Source: Streptomyces sp. A2-16 (GTDB lineage: Bacteria; Actinomycetota; Actinomycetes; Streptomycetales; Streptomycetaceae). From it: DNA of 64,000 nucleotides. The DNA lies in the NCBI RefSeq assembly GCF_018128905.1, contig NZ_CP063808.1:8990001-9054000 (forward strand). Direction: 5' to 3'. Both the position numbers and the translations under genes were made by a program. Below the pieces are notes generated by a model. The model had not been told where the DNA came from. It ran no database searches and worked only from the letters and a program-made list of their open reading frames with translations. Of this stretch, positions 46,939 through 55,771 are shown piece after piece. The first letter of the stretch is position 1; each line of letters starts with the position of its first letter.

Positions 46939-47784
46939 CTAACTGGCGTGCAGCATCAGCCCGATGCCCGCGACCAGCAGCCCCGCCGCGAGGATCCTCG
47001 GCGCCCCGAAGCGCTCCTTGAAGAACACGGCGCCGATGGCCGCGCCGACGATGATCGAGGATTCGCGCAGGGCGGCGATGGGGGCGAGCTCGGCCTTGGT
47101 CTGGGCCCACAGGACGAGCGCGTAGGCGGCCACGGAGAGGGCGGCGCCGACGAGCCCGATCCGGGCGAACGGCCTGAGGACCGCGACGAAACCGCCGCGC
47201 CACCGCGTCAGCGCGTACGCCGGGATCACGACCCCCTGCACCGCCATCAGCCAGGCGATGTACCCGAGGGAGGAGCCGGAGGCGCGCACGCCGAGCCCGT
47301 CGACGACGGTGTACGCGGCGATGGTCAGCCCGGTCGCCAACGCCGCCCCGATCGCGGCCCAGTTGGGCCGGCGGCCGCGCAGCCCCCACAGGGCGACACC
47401 GGTGAGTCCCGCGCAGGACAGGGCGATTCCGGCGGCGGCCCACCGGTCCGGCACCTCGTGCGCGAAGAGGGCGGCGAGCACGGTGACGACCAGGGGCGCG
47501 GTGCCGCGGGCGATCGGATAGGCCTGCCCGAAGTCACCGAGCCTGAAGGACGTCATCAGCAGCGCGTAGTAGGCGATGTGGATACCGGACGAGACGAGCA
47601 GATACGGCCACGCGGCCGCCGCGGGAAGCGCCGTGAACGGGATCATCATCAGCCCGATGAGCATGCCGCCGCCCGAGATCAGCGTGAACCCGACCAGCTT
47701 GTCGGTGATCCGGTGCGCGATGGCGTTCCAGCTGGCGTGGGTGAAGGCGGCGAGGAGAACGGCCGCGGTGACGAGCGGCGTCAC
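46939..47784 (-). CDS. EamA/DMT-family transporter
   Basis: 281 residues, ten transmembrane helices in two five-helix EamA halves, e.g. FTHASWNAIAHRITDKLVGFTLISGG in the first and ELAPIAALRESSIIVGAAIGAVFFKERFGAPRILAAGLLVAGI in the second. Such proteins export small metabolites. GTG 47784 overlaps the YbaK stop (GTGA), so it is coupled to it. Substrate unknown. Confidence 0.9.
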   Translation of the reverse strand: MTPLVTAAVLLAAFTHASWNAIAHRITDKLVGFTLISGGGMLIGLMMIPFTALPAAAAWPYLLVSSGIHIAYYALLMTSFRLGDFGQAYPIARGTAPLVVTVLAALFAHEVPDRWAAAGIALSCAGLTGVALWGLRGRRPNWAAIGAALATGLTIAAYTVVDGLGVRASGSSLGYIAWLMAVQGVVIPAYALTRWRGGFVAVLRPFARIGLVGAALSVAAYALVLWAQTKAELAPIAALRESSIIVGAAIGAVFFKERFGAPRILAAGLLVAGIGLMLHAS

Positions 47785-48290
47785 GTGGTGCGCTCGCGGA
47801 CGTCCACGAGGGTGGCTCCGGCGTGGGCGACCAGGTCCTGGGGCGCGATGGGGAACACGGCGTGCGGGTTGCCGGCGGCGGCCCACACGAGGTCGTGGGC
47901 GAGCAGCGAACGATCGGCCAGCACCCGGGTCCTCGTCCGGTGCCCGAAGGGCGGCACGCCCCCGATGGCGTACCCGGTCGTCTCCCGTACGACATCGGCC
48001 CTCGCCCGGGTGACCTTGCCCGCGCCGAGTTCCTCCCGGACCCGTTCGAGGTCGACGCGTGAGGCCCCGTCCATCAGCACCAGCACGGGCACCCCGTCCG
48101 CCGCGAAGATCAGCGACTTGCAGATCTGGCTCAGCTCGCACCCGACGGCCGCGGCGGCCTCGGCGGCGGTACGGGTGGCGTCCGGGAAACGGCGGATCCT
48201 GCCGGTGAGTTCATCGAGACCGCGTTCCCGCAGCGCCTCGGCGAAACGGGGGTGGGCGGCCTGGGAGCCGTCGGCGTCGGTGGTCGTCAT
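47781..48290 (-). CDS. YbaK/EbsC-type aminoacyl-tRNA deacylase
   Basis: 169 residues. YbaK fold: AVGCELSQICKSLIFAADG with the conserved Lys, VLVLMDGASRVDLERV, GYAIGGVPPFGH and a final FPIAPQDLVAHAGATLVDV. Enzymes of this family hydrolyse mischarged tRNA such as Cys-tRNA(Pro). ATG 48290 gives the family start MTTTDADG; an upstream in-frame start at 48323 is less likely. Coupled to the EamA gene by overlap. Confidence 0.9.
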   Translation of the reverse strand: MTTTDADGSQAAHPRFAEALRERGLDELTGRIRRFPDATRTAAEAAAAVGCELSQICKSLIFAADGVPVLVLMDGASRVDLERVREELGAGKVTRARADVVRETTGYAIGGVPPFGHRTRTRVLADRSLLAHDLVWAAAGNPHAVFPIAPQDLVAHAGATLVDVRERTT

Positions 48291-48375
48291 GCACGGCACG
48301 CTAGCGGTGGGTGTACGGGGCACGCGACCCTGTTTCGACGGTCCCGACTGCCCTTAGGTCGGGCAGGATGCTGGG

Positions 48376-49005
48376 ATGACCCCGTCTCCCGCCGTACGCC
48401 CCTACCGCCCCGAGGACCGTGACGCCCTCGAGGAGATCTGCGTCCGCACCGCCCACGTGGGCCAGGACAGCCGGCCGCACTACCAGGACCCCGGTGTCTT
48501 CCCGGCCGCCTTCGCGACGCCGTACGTCCATCTCGAACCGGAGCTGGCCTTCGTGCTGGACGACGGGGAGGGCCGGGCCGTCGGGTACGTCGTCGGCGCC
48601 GCGGACACGCCCCGGTTCGTCGAGGACTACCGGGCGAAGTGGCTCCCCCTCGTGGCCGACCGCTACCCGGAGCCCCGCCACGAGCCGCGCACTCCCGACG
48701 AGGAGATCGTCGCGCTCCTGCACCGCCCCGAGCGGATGCTGGTGCCGGAGGTCGCCGCCTACCCCGCCCACCTGCACATCGACCTGCTCCCCGGGTGGCA
48801 GGGGCGCGGGTACGGGCGGGCGCTCATGAAGGCCCTGCTGGATGCCCTGCACGAGCGGGGCGTTGCCGCCGTGCATCTGTGCATGCTGACCGCGAACACC
48901 CCCGCCCGTGCCTTCTACGACCGTCTCGGCTTCCATGAGATCGCCGTGCCGGATGCCGGGCCCGTCACCTATCTCGGGCGGTCCACGGCAGAAGAGAGCC
49001 GGTGA
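48376..49005 (+). CDS. GNAT-family N-acetyltransferase
   Basis: 209 residues. An N-terminal extension (about 1-100) with VRPYRPEDRDALEEICVRTA and AVGYVVGAADTPRFVEDY precedes the acetyl-CoA loop PAYPAHLHIDLLPGWQGRGYGRALMKALLDAL and the final TANTPARAFYDRLGF. The long insertion between beta 3 and the CoA loop is as in the OGA/glucosaminidase-associated acetyltransferases, but no partner is visible. Convergent with the MMPL gene across a hairpin. Confidence 0.88.
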   Translation: MTPSPAVRPYRPEDRDALEEICVRTAHVGQDSRPHYQDPGVFPAAFATPYVHLEPELAFVLDDGEGRAVGYVVGAADTPRFVEDYRAKWLPLVADRYPEPRHEPRTPDEEIVALLHRPERMLVPEVAAYPAHLHIDLLPGWQGRGYGRALMKALLDALHERGVAAVHLCMLTANTPARAFYDRLGFHEIAVPDAGPVTYLGRSTAEESR

Positions 49006-49037
49006 GGACACCCCGTCCCCACGGAGCCCTCACCGGC
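48998..49037. terminator. Possible hairpin terminator
   Basis: GCCGGTGAGG (48998-49007) pairs with CCTCACCGGC (49028-49037), with a 20-nt loop. It overlaps the acetyltransferase stop and lies before the convergent MMPL stop. Confidence 0.55.
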
Positions 49038-49059
49038 GGTCCTTCTCACTTGGCGTGCG

Positions 49060-51270
49060 TCAGACGCGTACCAGCTCCCGGTCCTCGTCCGGGTCCGCGT
49101 CCTTCTCGGCCTGTGTGCGCAGTCCCTCACCCTCGACGTCGACGTTGGGCAGCGCGCGGTCCAGCCACTTCGGCAGCCACCAGGCGCGGCGGCCGAGCAG
49201 GGCGAGAACCGCGGGGACGATCGCCATGCGGACCACGAACGCGTCGAAGAAGACGGCGATCGCGAGGCCGAAGCCGATCATCTTGATCATCGACTCGCCG
49301 GAGCTGATGAAGCCTCCGAAGACGGCCATCATGATGACCGCGGCGGCGACCACGACCCGGGCGCTGTGCTTGAACCCGGTCACGATGGCCTGACTCGGGG
49401 ACTCGCCGTGGACGTAGGCCTCGCGCATGCGGGTCACGAGGAAGACCTCGTAGTCCATCGCGAGCCCGAAGACAACGCCGACCATGAAGATCGGCATCAT
49501 CGACATGATCGGGCCGGTCTCCTCGACGCCGAGCAGCCCGCCCAGCCAGCCCCACTGGAAGACCGCGACGACGGCGCCGAGCGCGGCGAGCACCGAGAGC
49601 AGGAAGCCGAGGGCCGCCTTCAGCGGGACGAGGATCGAGCGGAAGACCACGATCAGCAGGAGGAAGGCGAGGCCGACCACCAGGGCCAGATACGGGATGA
49701 GGGCGTCGCTCAGCTTCTGCGAGAAGTCGATGTTCATCGCGGTGGTGCCGGTGACCAGGACGTTCGCGCCGGTGTCGGACCTGACCCCGGCGCCCTGGTC
49801 GCGGATGGCGTGCACCAGGTCCTCGGTCTGGGCCGAGGACGGCTTGGAGCCGGGGACGACCGTGATGGTCGCGGTGTCGCCGGCCTTGTTGAAGGCCGCC
49901 GGGGTGACCGTGACGACGTCCTTGAGGCCCTTGATCCCGTCGGTCACCGTGGTGGCCGCGGCCTTGGGGTCGTCGCTGTTCCTGGCGTCGACCACGATCA
50001 TCAGGGGTCCGTTGAAGCCGGGCCCGAAGCCCTCCGAGAGGAGGTCGTAGGCGCGGCGCTGGGTCGTGGACGTCGGCTGCGAGCCGTCGTCGGGCAGGCC
50101 CAGTTCGAGCTGGCTGACCGGCAGCGCGACGGCACCGAGACCGAGCACGCCGAGCAGCAGCACGGCGGCCGGGCGGCGGATGACGAAGCTGGCCCAGCGG
50201 GTGCCGAGGTTGGGCTTCACCGACGTGCCCGGGGCCGCGGTCCTCCCGCGCTTCTCGCCGGCCGGACGGACCTTGCGGCCCGCGTACCCGAGCAGCGCCG
50301 GGATCATGGTCAGCGCGATGAGGACGGCGATGACGACGGTGCCGGCCGCGGCGAGGCCCATCTTGGTCAGCATCGGCACGTTGACGACCGCGAGACCGGC
50401 CAGCGCGATCACGACGGTCAGGCCCGCGAAGACCACCGCCGAACCCGCGGTGCCGGTGGCCCGGCCCGCCGCCTCCTCGCGGTCACGGCCCTCGGCCAGC
50501 TCGGCGCGGTAGCGGGAGACGATGAACAGCGCGTAGTCGATGCCGACCGCGAGGCCGATCATCCCCGCGAGGGTGGAGGTGGTGTCGCCGAGGTCGAGCG
50601 CCTTGGCGAGGGTGGCGATGGTGGAGACGCCGATCGCGACGCCGATGATCGCCGTCAGCAGCGGCAGCCCCGCCGCGACCAGCGAGCCCAGGGTGATGAC
50701 CAGGACGACCGCGGCGATGGCGAGACCGATGGCCTCACCGATCGCTCCCGTCTCCGGCTCGGCCTGGAGCACGTCACCGCCGACGTCGACGGTCAGCCCG
50801 GTGTCCCGGGCCTCGTCGGCGGTCTTCTCCAGGGCGTCCCTGGTCGCGTCCTTGAGCTCCATGGCGGGGGCGTCGTAGCGCACCGACGCGTAGGCGACCG
50901 TGCCGTCCTTGCTCACCGCGTTCGTGGTGAACGGGTCGGTGACGGAGACGACCTCGGAGCCGTCGCCGAGTTCCTTGACGGTCTTCGCGACGGTCGCGCG
51001 GTGGGCGGCGTCGGTCATCTTCTCGCCCTCGGGCGCCTTGAAGACCACGCGTCCGGTCGCGCCGTCGGCGCTGGCCCCGGGGAAGCGCTGTTCCAGCAGG
51101 TCGAAGGCCTTCTGCGCCTCCGTGCCCGGAATGGAGAAGGAGGTCGATCCGGCGGCGGGGGCAGTGGCCGCGCCGACGCCGGCGAGCGTCAGCAGGGCCA
51201 CCCACAGCAGGGCGACGAAGTGCCGTCGCCGGAAGGCGAGCCGGCCGAGCTTGTAGAGGAAAGTGGCCAC
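49060..51270 (-). CDS. MMPL-family RND-type membrane transporter
   Basis: 736 residues, 12 transmembrane helices in two repeats, each after a large extracytoplasmic loop. MMPL signatures: GLAVGIDYALFIVSRYRAELAEGRDREEAAGRATGTAG in the first half and VFGLAMDYEVFLVTRMREAYVHGESPSQAIVTGFKHSARVV in the second, containing the Asp-Tyr pairs that carry protons. GTG 51270 with GGGAG upstream. Such proteins export lipids, siderophores or drugs. Encoded 105 bp downstream of a TetR gene on the same strand, so probably repressed by it. Confidence 0.93.
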   Translation of the reverse strand: MATFLYKLGRLAFRRRHFVALLWVALLTLAGVGAATAPAAGSTSFSIPGTEAQKAFDLLEQRFPGASADGATGRVVFKAPEGEKMTDAAHRATVAKTVKELGDGSEVVSVTDPFTTNAVSKDGTVAYASVRYDAPAMELKDATRDALEKTADEARDTGLTVDVGGDVLQAEPETGAIGEAIGLAIAAVVLVITLGSLVAAGLPLLTAIIGVAIGVSTIATLAKALDLGDTTSTLAGMIGLAVGIDYALFIVSRYRAELAEGRDREEAAGRATGTAGSAVVFAGLTVVIALAGLAVVNVPMLTKMGLAAAGTVVIAVLIALTMIPALLGYAGRKVRPAGEKRGRTAAPGTSVKPNLGTRWASFVIRRPAAVLLLGVLGLGAVALPVSQLELGLPDDGSQPTSTTQRRAYDLLSEGFGPGFNGPLMIVVDARNSDDPKAAATTVTDGIKGLKDVVTVTPAAFNKAGDTATITVVPGSKPSSAQTEDLVHAIRDQGAGVRSDTGANVLVTGTTAMNIDFSQKLSDALIPYLALVVGLAFLLLIVVFRSILVPLKAALGFLLSVLAALGAVVAVFQWGWLGGLLGVEETGPIMSMMPIFMVGVVFGLAMDYEVFLVTRMREAYVHGESPSQAIVTGFKHSARVVVAAAVIMMAVFGGFISSGESMIKMIGFGLAIAVFFDAFVVRMAIVPAVLALLGRRAWWLPKWLDRALPNVDVEGEGLRTQAEKDADPDEDRELVRV

Positions 51271-51375
51271 GAAGGCGTACTCCCGGTCAGGTCGTGGGGT
51301 CTTCAGGGCAGGGGTGATCAGCCCGACGACGTGAGCGGTTACGTCAGGTGGAGGGCTTGCTGGGGAGACTGCGGG

Positions 51376-51981
51376 TCAGTCGTTCGAGACGCCGAGGGCG
51401 GGGAGGACCACGGCGTCGATGTACGAAAGGAGGAATTCCTGGGTCGGCGGCAGCTCGTCGATCATCGTGCGAGCCGCGAACCCGCCGAGCATCATGTGGA
51501 TCATGAAGTCGATCGCCGGGTTGTCGGGGCGTACCTCGCCCCGGTCGATGGCCCGCTGCACCAGTCGGCGGAACTCCGCCGTCTCGGGTTCGATGAGATG
51601 CGCGCGGAACGCCTTCAGGAGGTCCGGGTTGCCGTGGACCGCCATGGCCAGGCCCCGCATGAGCGCGGAGTTCTGCTCCATCGTGCAGTCGTCCGAGCGC
51701 AGGGTGAGCGCGTGCAGGTCGCCCTTGAGCGACCCGGTGTCGATCTCGTCGAGACCGATACCGCCCGGCTTGGTGTGCCGCACCGCCTTCGCCACCAGTT
51801 CGGCCTTGCCGCCCCACTGGCGGTAGAGCGTGGCCTTGCTGGAGCGGGTGCGGGCGGCAACGGCGTCCATGGTGAGGGCGTCGTAGCCGACCTCGCGGAG
51901 CAGTTCGAGCACGGCCTCGTAGAGCTCGGCCTCGCGCTCGGGGGTGATGCGGCTGCGACGCGCGGTCGAGACCTCGGTCAT
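51376..51981 (-). CDS. TetR-family regulator of the MMPL exporter
   Basis: 201 residues. Helix-turn-helix at about 12-60 (EAELYEAVLELLREVGYDALTMDAVAARTRSSKATLYRQWGGKAELV), C-terminal TetR_C domain. ATG 51981 has AAAGGG at 8 nt. The upstream gap to the divergent tricorn gene holds two dyads with the same half-site (TTCGT/ACGAA), the probable operators. First gene of a TetR-MMPL operon, hence likely autorepressed and relieved by the exporter substrate. Confidence 0.92.
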   Translation of the reverse strand: MTEVSTARRSRITPEREAELYEAVLELLREVGYDALTMDAVAARTRSSKATLYRQWGGKAELVAKAVRHTKPGGIGLDEIDTGSLKGDLHALTLRSDDCTMEQNSALMRGLAMAVHGNPDLLKAFRAHLIEPETAEFRRLVQRAIDRGEVRPDNPAIDFMIHMMLGGFAARTMIDELPPTQEFLLSYIDAVVLPALGVSND

Positions 51982-52020
51982 GACACTCACCCTTTCCGCT
52001 CCGGAACTCCGAACGACACT

Positions 52021-52074
52021 GTTTCGTACGACACGAATGTAGCGCATCCTCGATCGAAACGAAACGGTTTCGTT
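52021..52074. promoter_or_regulatory. Two TetR-type dyads between the TetR-MMPL operon and tricorn
   Basis: AACGAAAC-G-GTTTCGTT (52058-52074) is a perfect 8-bp dyad, and TTCGT-ACGAC-ACGAA (52023-52037) repeats the half-site. Both lie upstream of the TetR start (51981), and the first is about 90 nt before tricorn. Confidence 0.65.
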
Positions 52075-52166
52075 CGTGTTATGGGTCACCTCGGTTTGCG
52101 CCCGGGTCACTCCCGGCCGATTTTTCATAAGTTGCTCCGGTCCATCCCCCGGAAAAGCATGGGGAG

Positions 52167-55100
52167 GTGAGCTATCTGCGCCTTCCGCACCTGAGCGGCG
52201 ACCTGCTGTGTTTCGTGGCCGAGGACGACCTCTGGCTGGCCCCCCTCGACGGCCCGGGCCGCGCCTGGCGCCTGACCGTGGACCGCACCAAGGTCGGCCA
52301 CCCCCGCTTCTCGCCCGACGGCCGCCACATCGCGTACACGAGCTGGCGCAGTCTCGCGCCCGAGATCCACCTCGCGGACGTGGACGGCGGACCGGGCCGC
52401 CGGCTCACCTACTGGGGTTCCACGGACACCCAGGTCACCGGCTGGACCCCGCAGGGCACCATCCTCGCCGTCGCCTCCCACGGCGAGCCCTTCTCCTACT
52501 TCACCTGGGCGTACAAGGTCCCCACCGACGGCTCCCCCGGCCGCAAGCTCCCCTGGGGCCCGGTCTCCGACATCCAGGTCGCCGACCGCAAGACCCTCCT
52601 GCTCACCGGCACCCCACCGCACGAACCTGCCGCCTGGAAGCGCTACCGGGGCGGCGCCACGGGCCGCCTCTGGCTGCACGGCGAACGCCTGCTGCCCGAC
52701 CTGGGCGGCCATCTCCACTCCCCCATGTTCGTCGGCGACCGGATCGCCTTCCTCTCCGACCACGAGGGCGTCGGCAACCTCTACTCCTGCGCCCCCGACG
52801 GCTCCGACCTGCGCCGCCACACCGACCACGACGCCTTCTACGCCCGGCACGCCGCCAGCGACGGCACCCGGGTCGTGTACCAGTGCGCGGGCGACCTGTG
52901 GATCGTCGACGACCTCGCGTCCGCCGAGCCGCGCAAGCTCGACGTACGGCTGAGCGGGCCGCGCGCGGGACGCCGTACCCACCAGGTGCCGGCCGCCCAG
53001 CACGTGGACGGCATCTCGGTCGACGAGACGGGCCGCGCCAGCGCCGTCGTCGTCCGCGGCAGCCTGTACTGGCTGACCCACCGCGACGGCCCGGCCCGCA
53101 CGATCACCGACACCCCGGGGGTACGGGTCCGGCTCCCGGAGATGCTCGGCTCCGTCGGCCAGGTCGCCTATGTGACGGACGCGGAGGGCGAGGACGCGAT
53201 CGAGATCGCCTACCTGCCCCGGGCGACCGGGGACCGGGCACCCCGTCGCCTGGCATCCGGGAAGCTGGGCCGGGTCCTGGAGCTGGTCGCGGACCCGCGG
53301 GGCGAGCGCCTGGCCATCGCCTCGCACGACGGACGCCTGCTGCTGCTCGACACCGCGGAGGACTCCGACGGCGAGGTCACGGAACTCGTCCGCTCGGTCA
53401 ACGGCCCGGTCCGGGACCTGGCCTTCGCCCCGGACGGCTCCTGGCTCACCTGGTCGCATCCGGGCATCGGCCGCTCCCTGCGCCAGATCAAGATCGCCCG
53501 CATGAAGGACCGTTCGATCGTCGACGTCACCAACGGCCGCTTCGAGGACGAGAACCCGGTCTTCACCAGGGACGGCCGCTATCTGGCCTTCCTGTCCTGG
53601 CGGGGCTTCGACCCGGTGTACGACGTCCACACAGGCGACCTGTCCTTCCCGCTCGGCTGCCGCCCCTACCTCGTCCCGCTGTCCTCGGCCACTCCCTCCC
53701 CCTTCGCCCTGAACCCGGAGGGCCGCCCGGCCGCCGGGGGCCTGGACCCGGTCGAGGACGAGAGCGGCGACGGCGGGGCGGTGACGGTCGAACTCGAAGG
53801 GCTGGAGAGCCGGGTGACCCCCTTCCCGGTCCCCGCCTCCAAGTACTCGGCGCTGCACCCGGTCGCGGGCGGTGGCCTGGTCTGGCTGCGCTGGCCGATC
53901 TCGGGCGCGCTCGGCGAGACCTTCGTCAACCCGGACGACACCTCCGAGCGCCCCACCCTCGAACACTTCGCCGTCGGCAAGGCGAAGAAGACCGAACTCG
54001 TCGAGCACCTGGACTGGTTCGCGGTCAGCGGCGACGGTTCGAGGCTGGTCGTGGTCGACGAGGGCGAGCTGCGCGCCACGCCCGCCACCGAGTCCGGCGA
54101 CAGCGACTCGAACGTCTGGATCGACCTGCGCCGCATCCTCCACGAGGTGGACCCGCCCGCCGAGTGGCGCCAGTCCTACGAGGAGGCGGGCCGGCTGATC
54201 CGGGCGTACTTCTGGGACCCGGGGATGTGCGGCATCGACTGGGACGCGGTGCTCGACCAGTACCGCCCGCTGCTCGAAGGGGTCGCCTCCCCCGACGAGT
54301 TCGCCGACCTCCTGCGCGAGGTCCTCGGCGAACTGGGCACCTCCCACGCCTACGTCACCGCCGCCCGCCGCAACGAGGGCCCACCGCACTACCAGCGCCG
54401 CCAGGGCCTGCTGGGCGCCAACTTCGTCCTCAGGGACGGCGGCTGGACGGTCCGGCGGATCCTGCCCGGCGACTCCTCGGACTCCAAGGCCCGCTCCCCG
54501 CTCGCCGGCACGGGCATCCGCGAGGGCGCGGTCCTCACCCACGTGGACGGCCGCCCGGTCGATCCGGTCACGGGCCCGTACCCCCTCCTCGCGGCGGCGG
54601 GCGGTACGACGGTGGAGCTGACCTTCACCCCGGCGGGCGAGGGCAGGTCCCGGCGGGTCGCGGTGGTCCCCCTCCTCGACGAGAGGCCGCTCCGCTACCA
54701 GGACTGGGTGGCCAAACGCCGTGCGGTGGTCCGGGAGTTGAGCGGCGGCCGCTGCGGCTATCTGCACATCCCCGACATGGGCGGATCGGGCTGGGCCCAG
54801 TTCAACAGGGACCTGCGGATGGAGGTCTCCCGCCCCGCCCTGATCGTCGACGTACGCGGCAACGCGGGCGGCCACATCAGCGAGCTGGTGGTGGAGAAAC
54901 TGACCCGCACGATCCTGGGCTGGGACCTCACGCGCAACGCCCAGCCGGTGTCGTACGCCTCCAACGCCCCCCGCGGCCCGGTGGTCGCCCTCGCCGACGA
55001 GGCGACCTCCTCGGACGGCGACATGATCACGGCGGCCTTCAAACTCCTGAAACTGGGCCCGGTGGTGGGCCAGCGCACCTGGGGCGGAGTGGTCGGCATG

Positions 55101-55373
55101 ACCGGCCGCCACCAGCTGGGCGACGGCACGGTGATCACGGTCCCGATGAACGCGGCCTGGTTCGACGCCTACGGCTGGTCCATCGAGAACCAGGGCGTCA
55201 CCCCCGACCTGGAGATCCTCCGCACCCCGCTGGACTGGGCGGAGGGCCGCCACGCCCAACTGGACGACGCGGTGACGCTGGCGCTGAGCCTGCTGGAGAC
55301 GAACCCCCCGGCAACCCCACCGGACTACCGGGACGTACCGGACCGGTCGAGGCCGAAGTTGCCGCCCAGGTAA
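52167..55373 (+). CDS. Tricorn protease homologue
   Basis: 1068 residues, cytoplasmic. Two beta-propeller regions (about 1-290 and 300-650) form the peptide gates. A C1 domain, a PDZ domain (about 760-850) and the C-terminal peptidase follow. Catalytic residues: His in LGTSHAYV (about 730), Ser in DEATSSDGDMI (about 950) and a C-terminal Glu/Asp segment VTPDLEI. It degrades oligopeptides released by the proteasome or Clp. GTG 52167 with GGGGAGGT upstream. Divergent from the TetR-MMPL operon and probably monocistronic. Confidence 0.93.
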   Translation: MSYLRLPHLSGDLLCFVAEDDLWLAPLDGPGRAWRLTVDRTKVGHPRFSPDGRHIAYTSWRSLAPEIHLADVDGGPGRRLTYWGSTDTQVTGWTPQGTILAVASHGEPFSYFTWAYKVPTDGSPGRKLPWGPVSDIQVADRKTLLLTGTPPHEPAAWKRYRGGATGRLWLHGERLLPDLGGHLHSPMFVGDRIAFLSDHEGVGNLYSCAPDGSDLRRHTDHDAFYARHAASDGTRVVYQCAGDLWIVDDLASAEPRKLDVRLSGPRAGRRTHQVPAAQHVDGISVDETGRASAVVVRGSLYWLTHRDGPARTITDTPGVRVRLPEMLGSVGQVAYVTDAEGEDAIEIAYLPRATGDRAPRRLASGKLGRVLELVADPRGERLAIASHDGRLLLLDTAEDSDGEVTELVRSVNGPVRDLAFAPDGSWLTWSHPGIGRSLRQIKIARMKDRSIVDVTNGRFEDENPVFTRDGRYLAFLSWRGFDPVYDVHTGDLSFPLGCRPYLVPLSSATPSPFALNPEGRPAAGGLDPVEDESGDGGAVTVELEGLESRVTPFPVPASKYSALHPVAGGGLVWLRWPISGALGETFVNPDDTSERPTLEHFAVGKAKKTELVEHLDWFAVSGDGSRLVVVDEGELRATPATESGDSDSNVWIDLRRILHEVDPPAEWRQSYEEAGRLIRAYFWDPGMCGIDWDAVLDQYRPLLEGVASPDEFADLLREVLGELGTSHAYVTAARRNEGPPHYQRRQGLLGANFVLRDGGWTVRRILPGDSSDSKARSPLAGTGIREGAVLTHVDGRPVDPVTGPYPLLAAAGGTTVELTFTPAGEGRSRRVAVVPLLDERPLRYQDWVAKRRAVVRELSGGRCGYLHIPDMGGSGWAQFNRDLRMEVSRPALIVDVRGNAGGHISELVVEKLTRTILGWDLTRNAQPVSYASNAPRGPVVALADEATSSDGDMITAAFKLLKLGPVVGQRTWGGVVGMTGRHQLGDGTVITVPMNAAWFDAYGWSIENQGVTPDLEILRTPLDWAEGRHAQLDDAVTLALSLLETNPPATPPDYRDVPDRSRPKLPPR

Positions 55374-55386
55374 GGGCTTTTGTTCT

Positions 55387-55409
55387 CAGGGGCGCGGCGA
55401 ACTGCGCGA
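55387..55409 (-). repeat. Dispersed Streptomyces intergenic repeat, copy B
   Basis: On the minus strand this reads TCGCGCAGTTCGCCGCGCCCC, one mismatch from copy A at 21868-21888. It lies just after the tricorn stop. Confidence 0.65.
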
Positions 55410-55441
55410 CAAGCCCCCACCGGCCGGCGCCAGACACAAAA

Positions 55442-55478
55442 CGCAGGGTGCCCCCCAACAAACAGAGGGCACCCTGCG
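55442..55478. terminator. Hairpin terminator
   Basis: CGCAGGGTGCC (55442-55452) pairs with GGCACCCTGCG (55468-55478). Placed between the convergent tricorn and small-protein genes. Confidence 0.8.
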
Positions 55479-55491
55479 CTTCGAGCAGTGA

Positions 55492-55683
55492 CTACATGTC
55501 GTAGTCGGGGTCGAGCCGCTCCTGCTCCTCGCGACGGAGCCGCTCGGACTCCTCGTCCCGCATGCGCTCGTCCTGCTCGCCGCGGCGACCGCGCTGGGCC
55601 TGCTCCCGGCCCTCCTGGGCCTTCTGCTTGGCCTGCTGCTGCCACTGCTCGGACTTGTCCTGGAACTGGTCCTTCATACCCAT
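55492..55683 (-). CDS. Small charged helical protein of unknown function
   Basis: 63 residues, almost entirely Glu, Gln, Arg, Lys and Asp (KDQFQDKSEQWQQQAKQKAQ...), predicted to be one long helix or disordered. ATG 55683 with GGGAG at 9 nt; MKDQF at 55677 is an alternative. It resembles CsbD-like and other small stress proteins of Streptomyces in composition but has no recognisable motif. Own promoter likely; upstream is the SDR gene end. Confidence 0.7.
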   Translation of the reverse strand: MGMKDQFQDKSEQWQQQAKQKAQEGREQAQRGRRGEQDERMRDEESERLRREEQERLDPDYDM

Positions 55684-55771
55684 GTGGGTTCACTCCCGTG
55701 GGGGTGAGGGGAAGAGCCCCTGGCCGGGGCCTCGACCAGATTCACACGCCCGGACAAAGAACGCATTTCGA

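Noticed and set aside
49366..52170. A 934-codon open frame on the plus strand
   Set aside because: Antisense to the MMPL and TetR genes, which have clear motifs; low-complexity Arg/Gly/Asp composition.
52125..55259. A 1044-codon open frame on the minus strand
   Set aside because: Antisense to tricorn; no recognisable domain, and its codon positions lack the coding bias of the plus strand.
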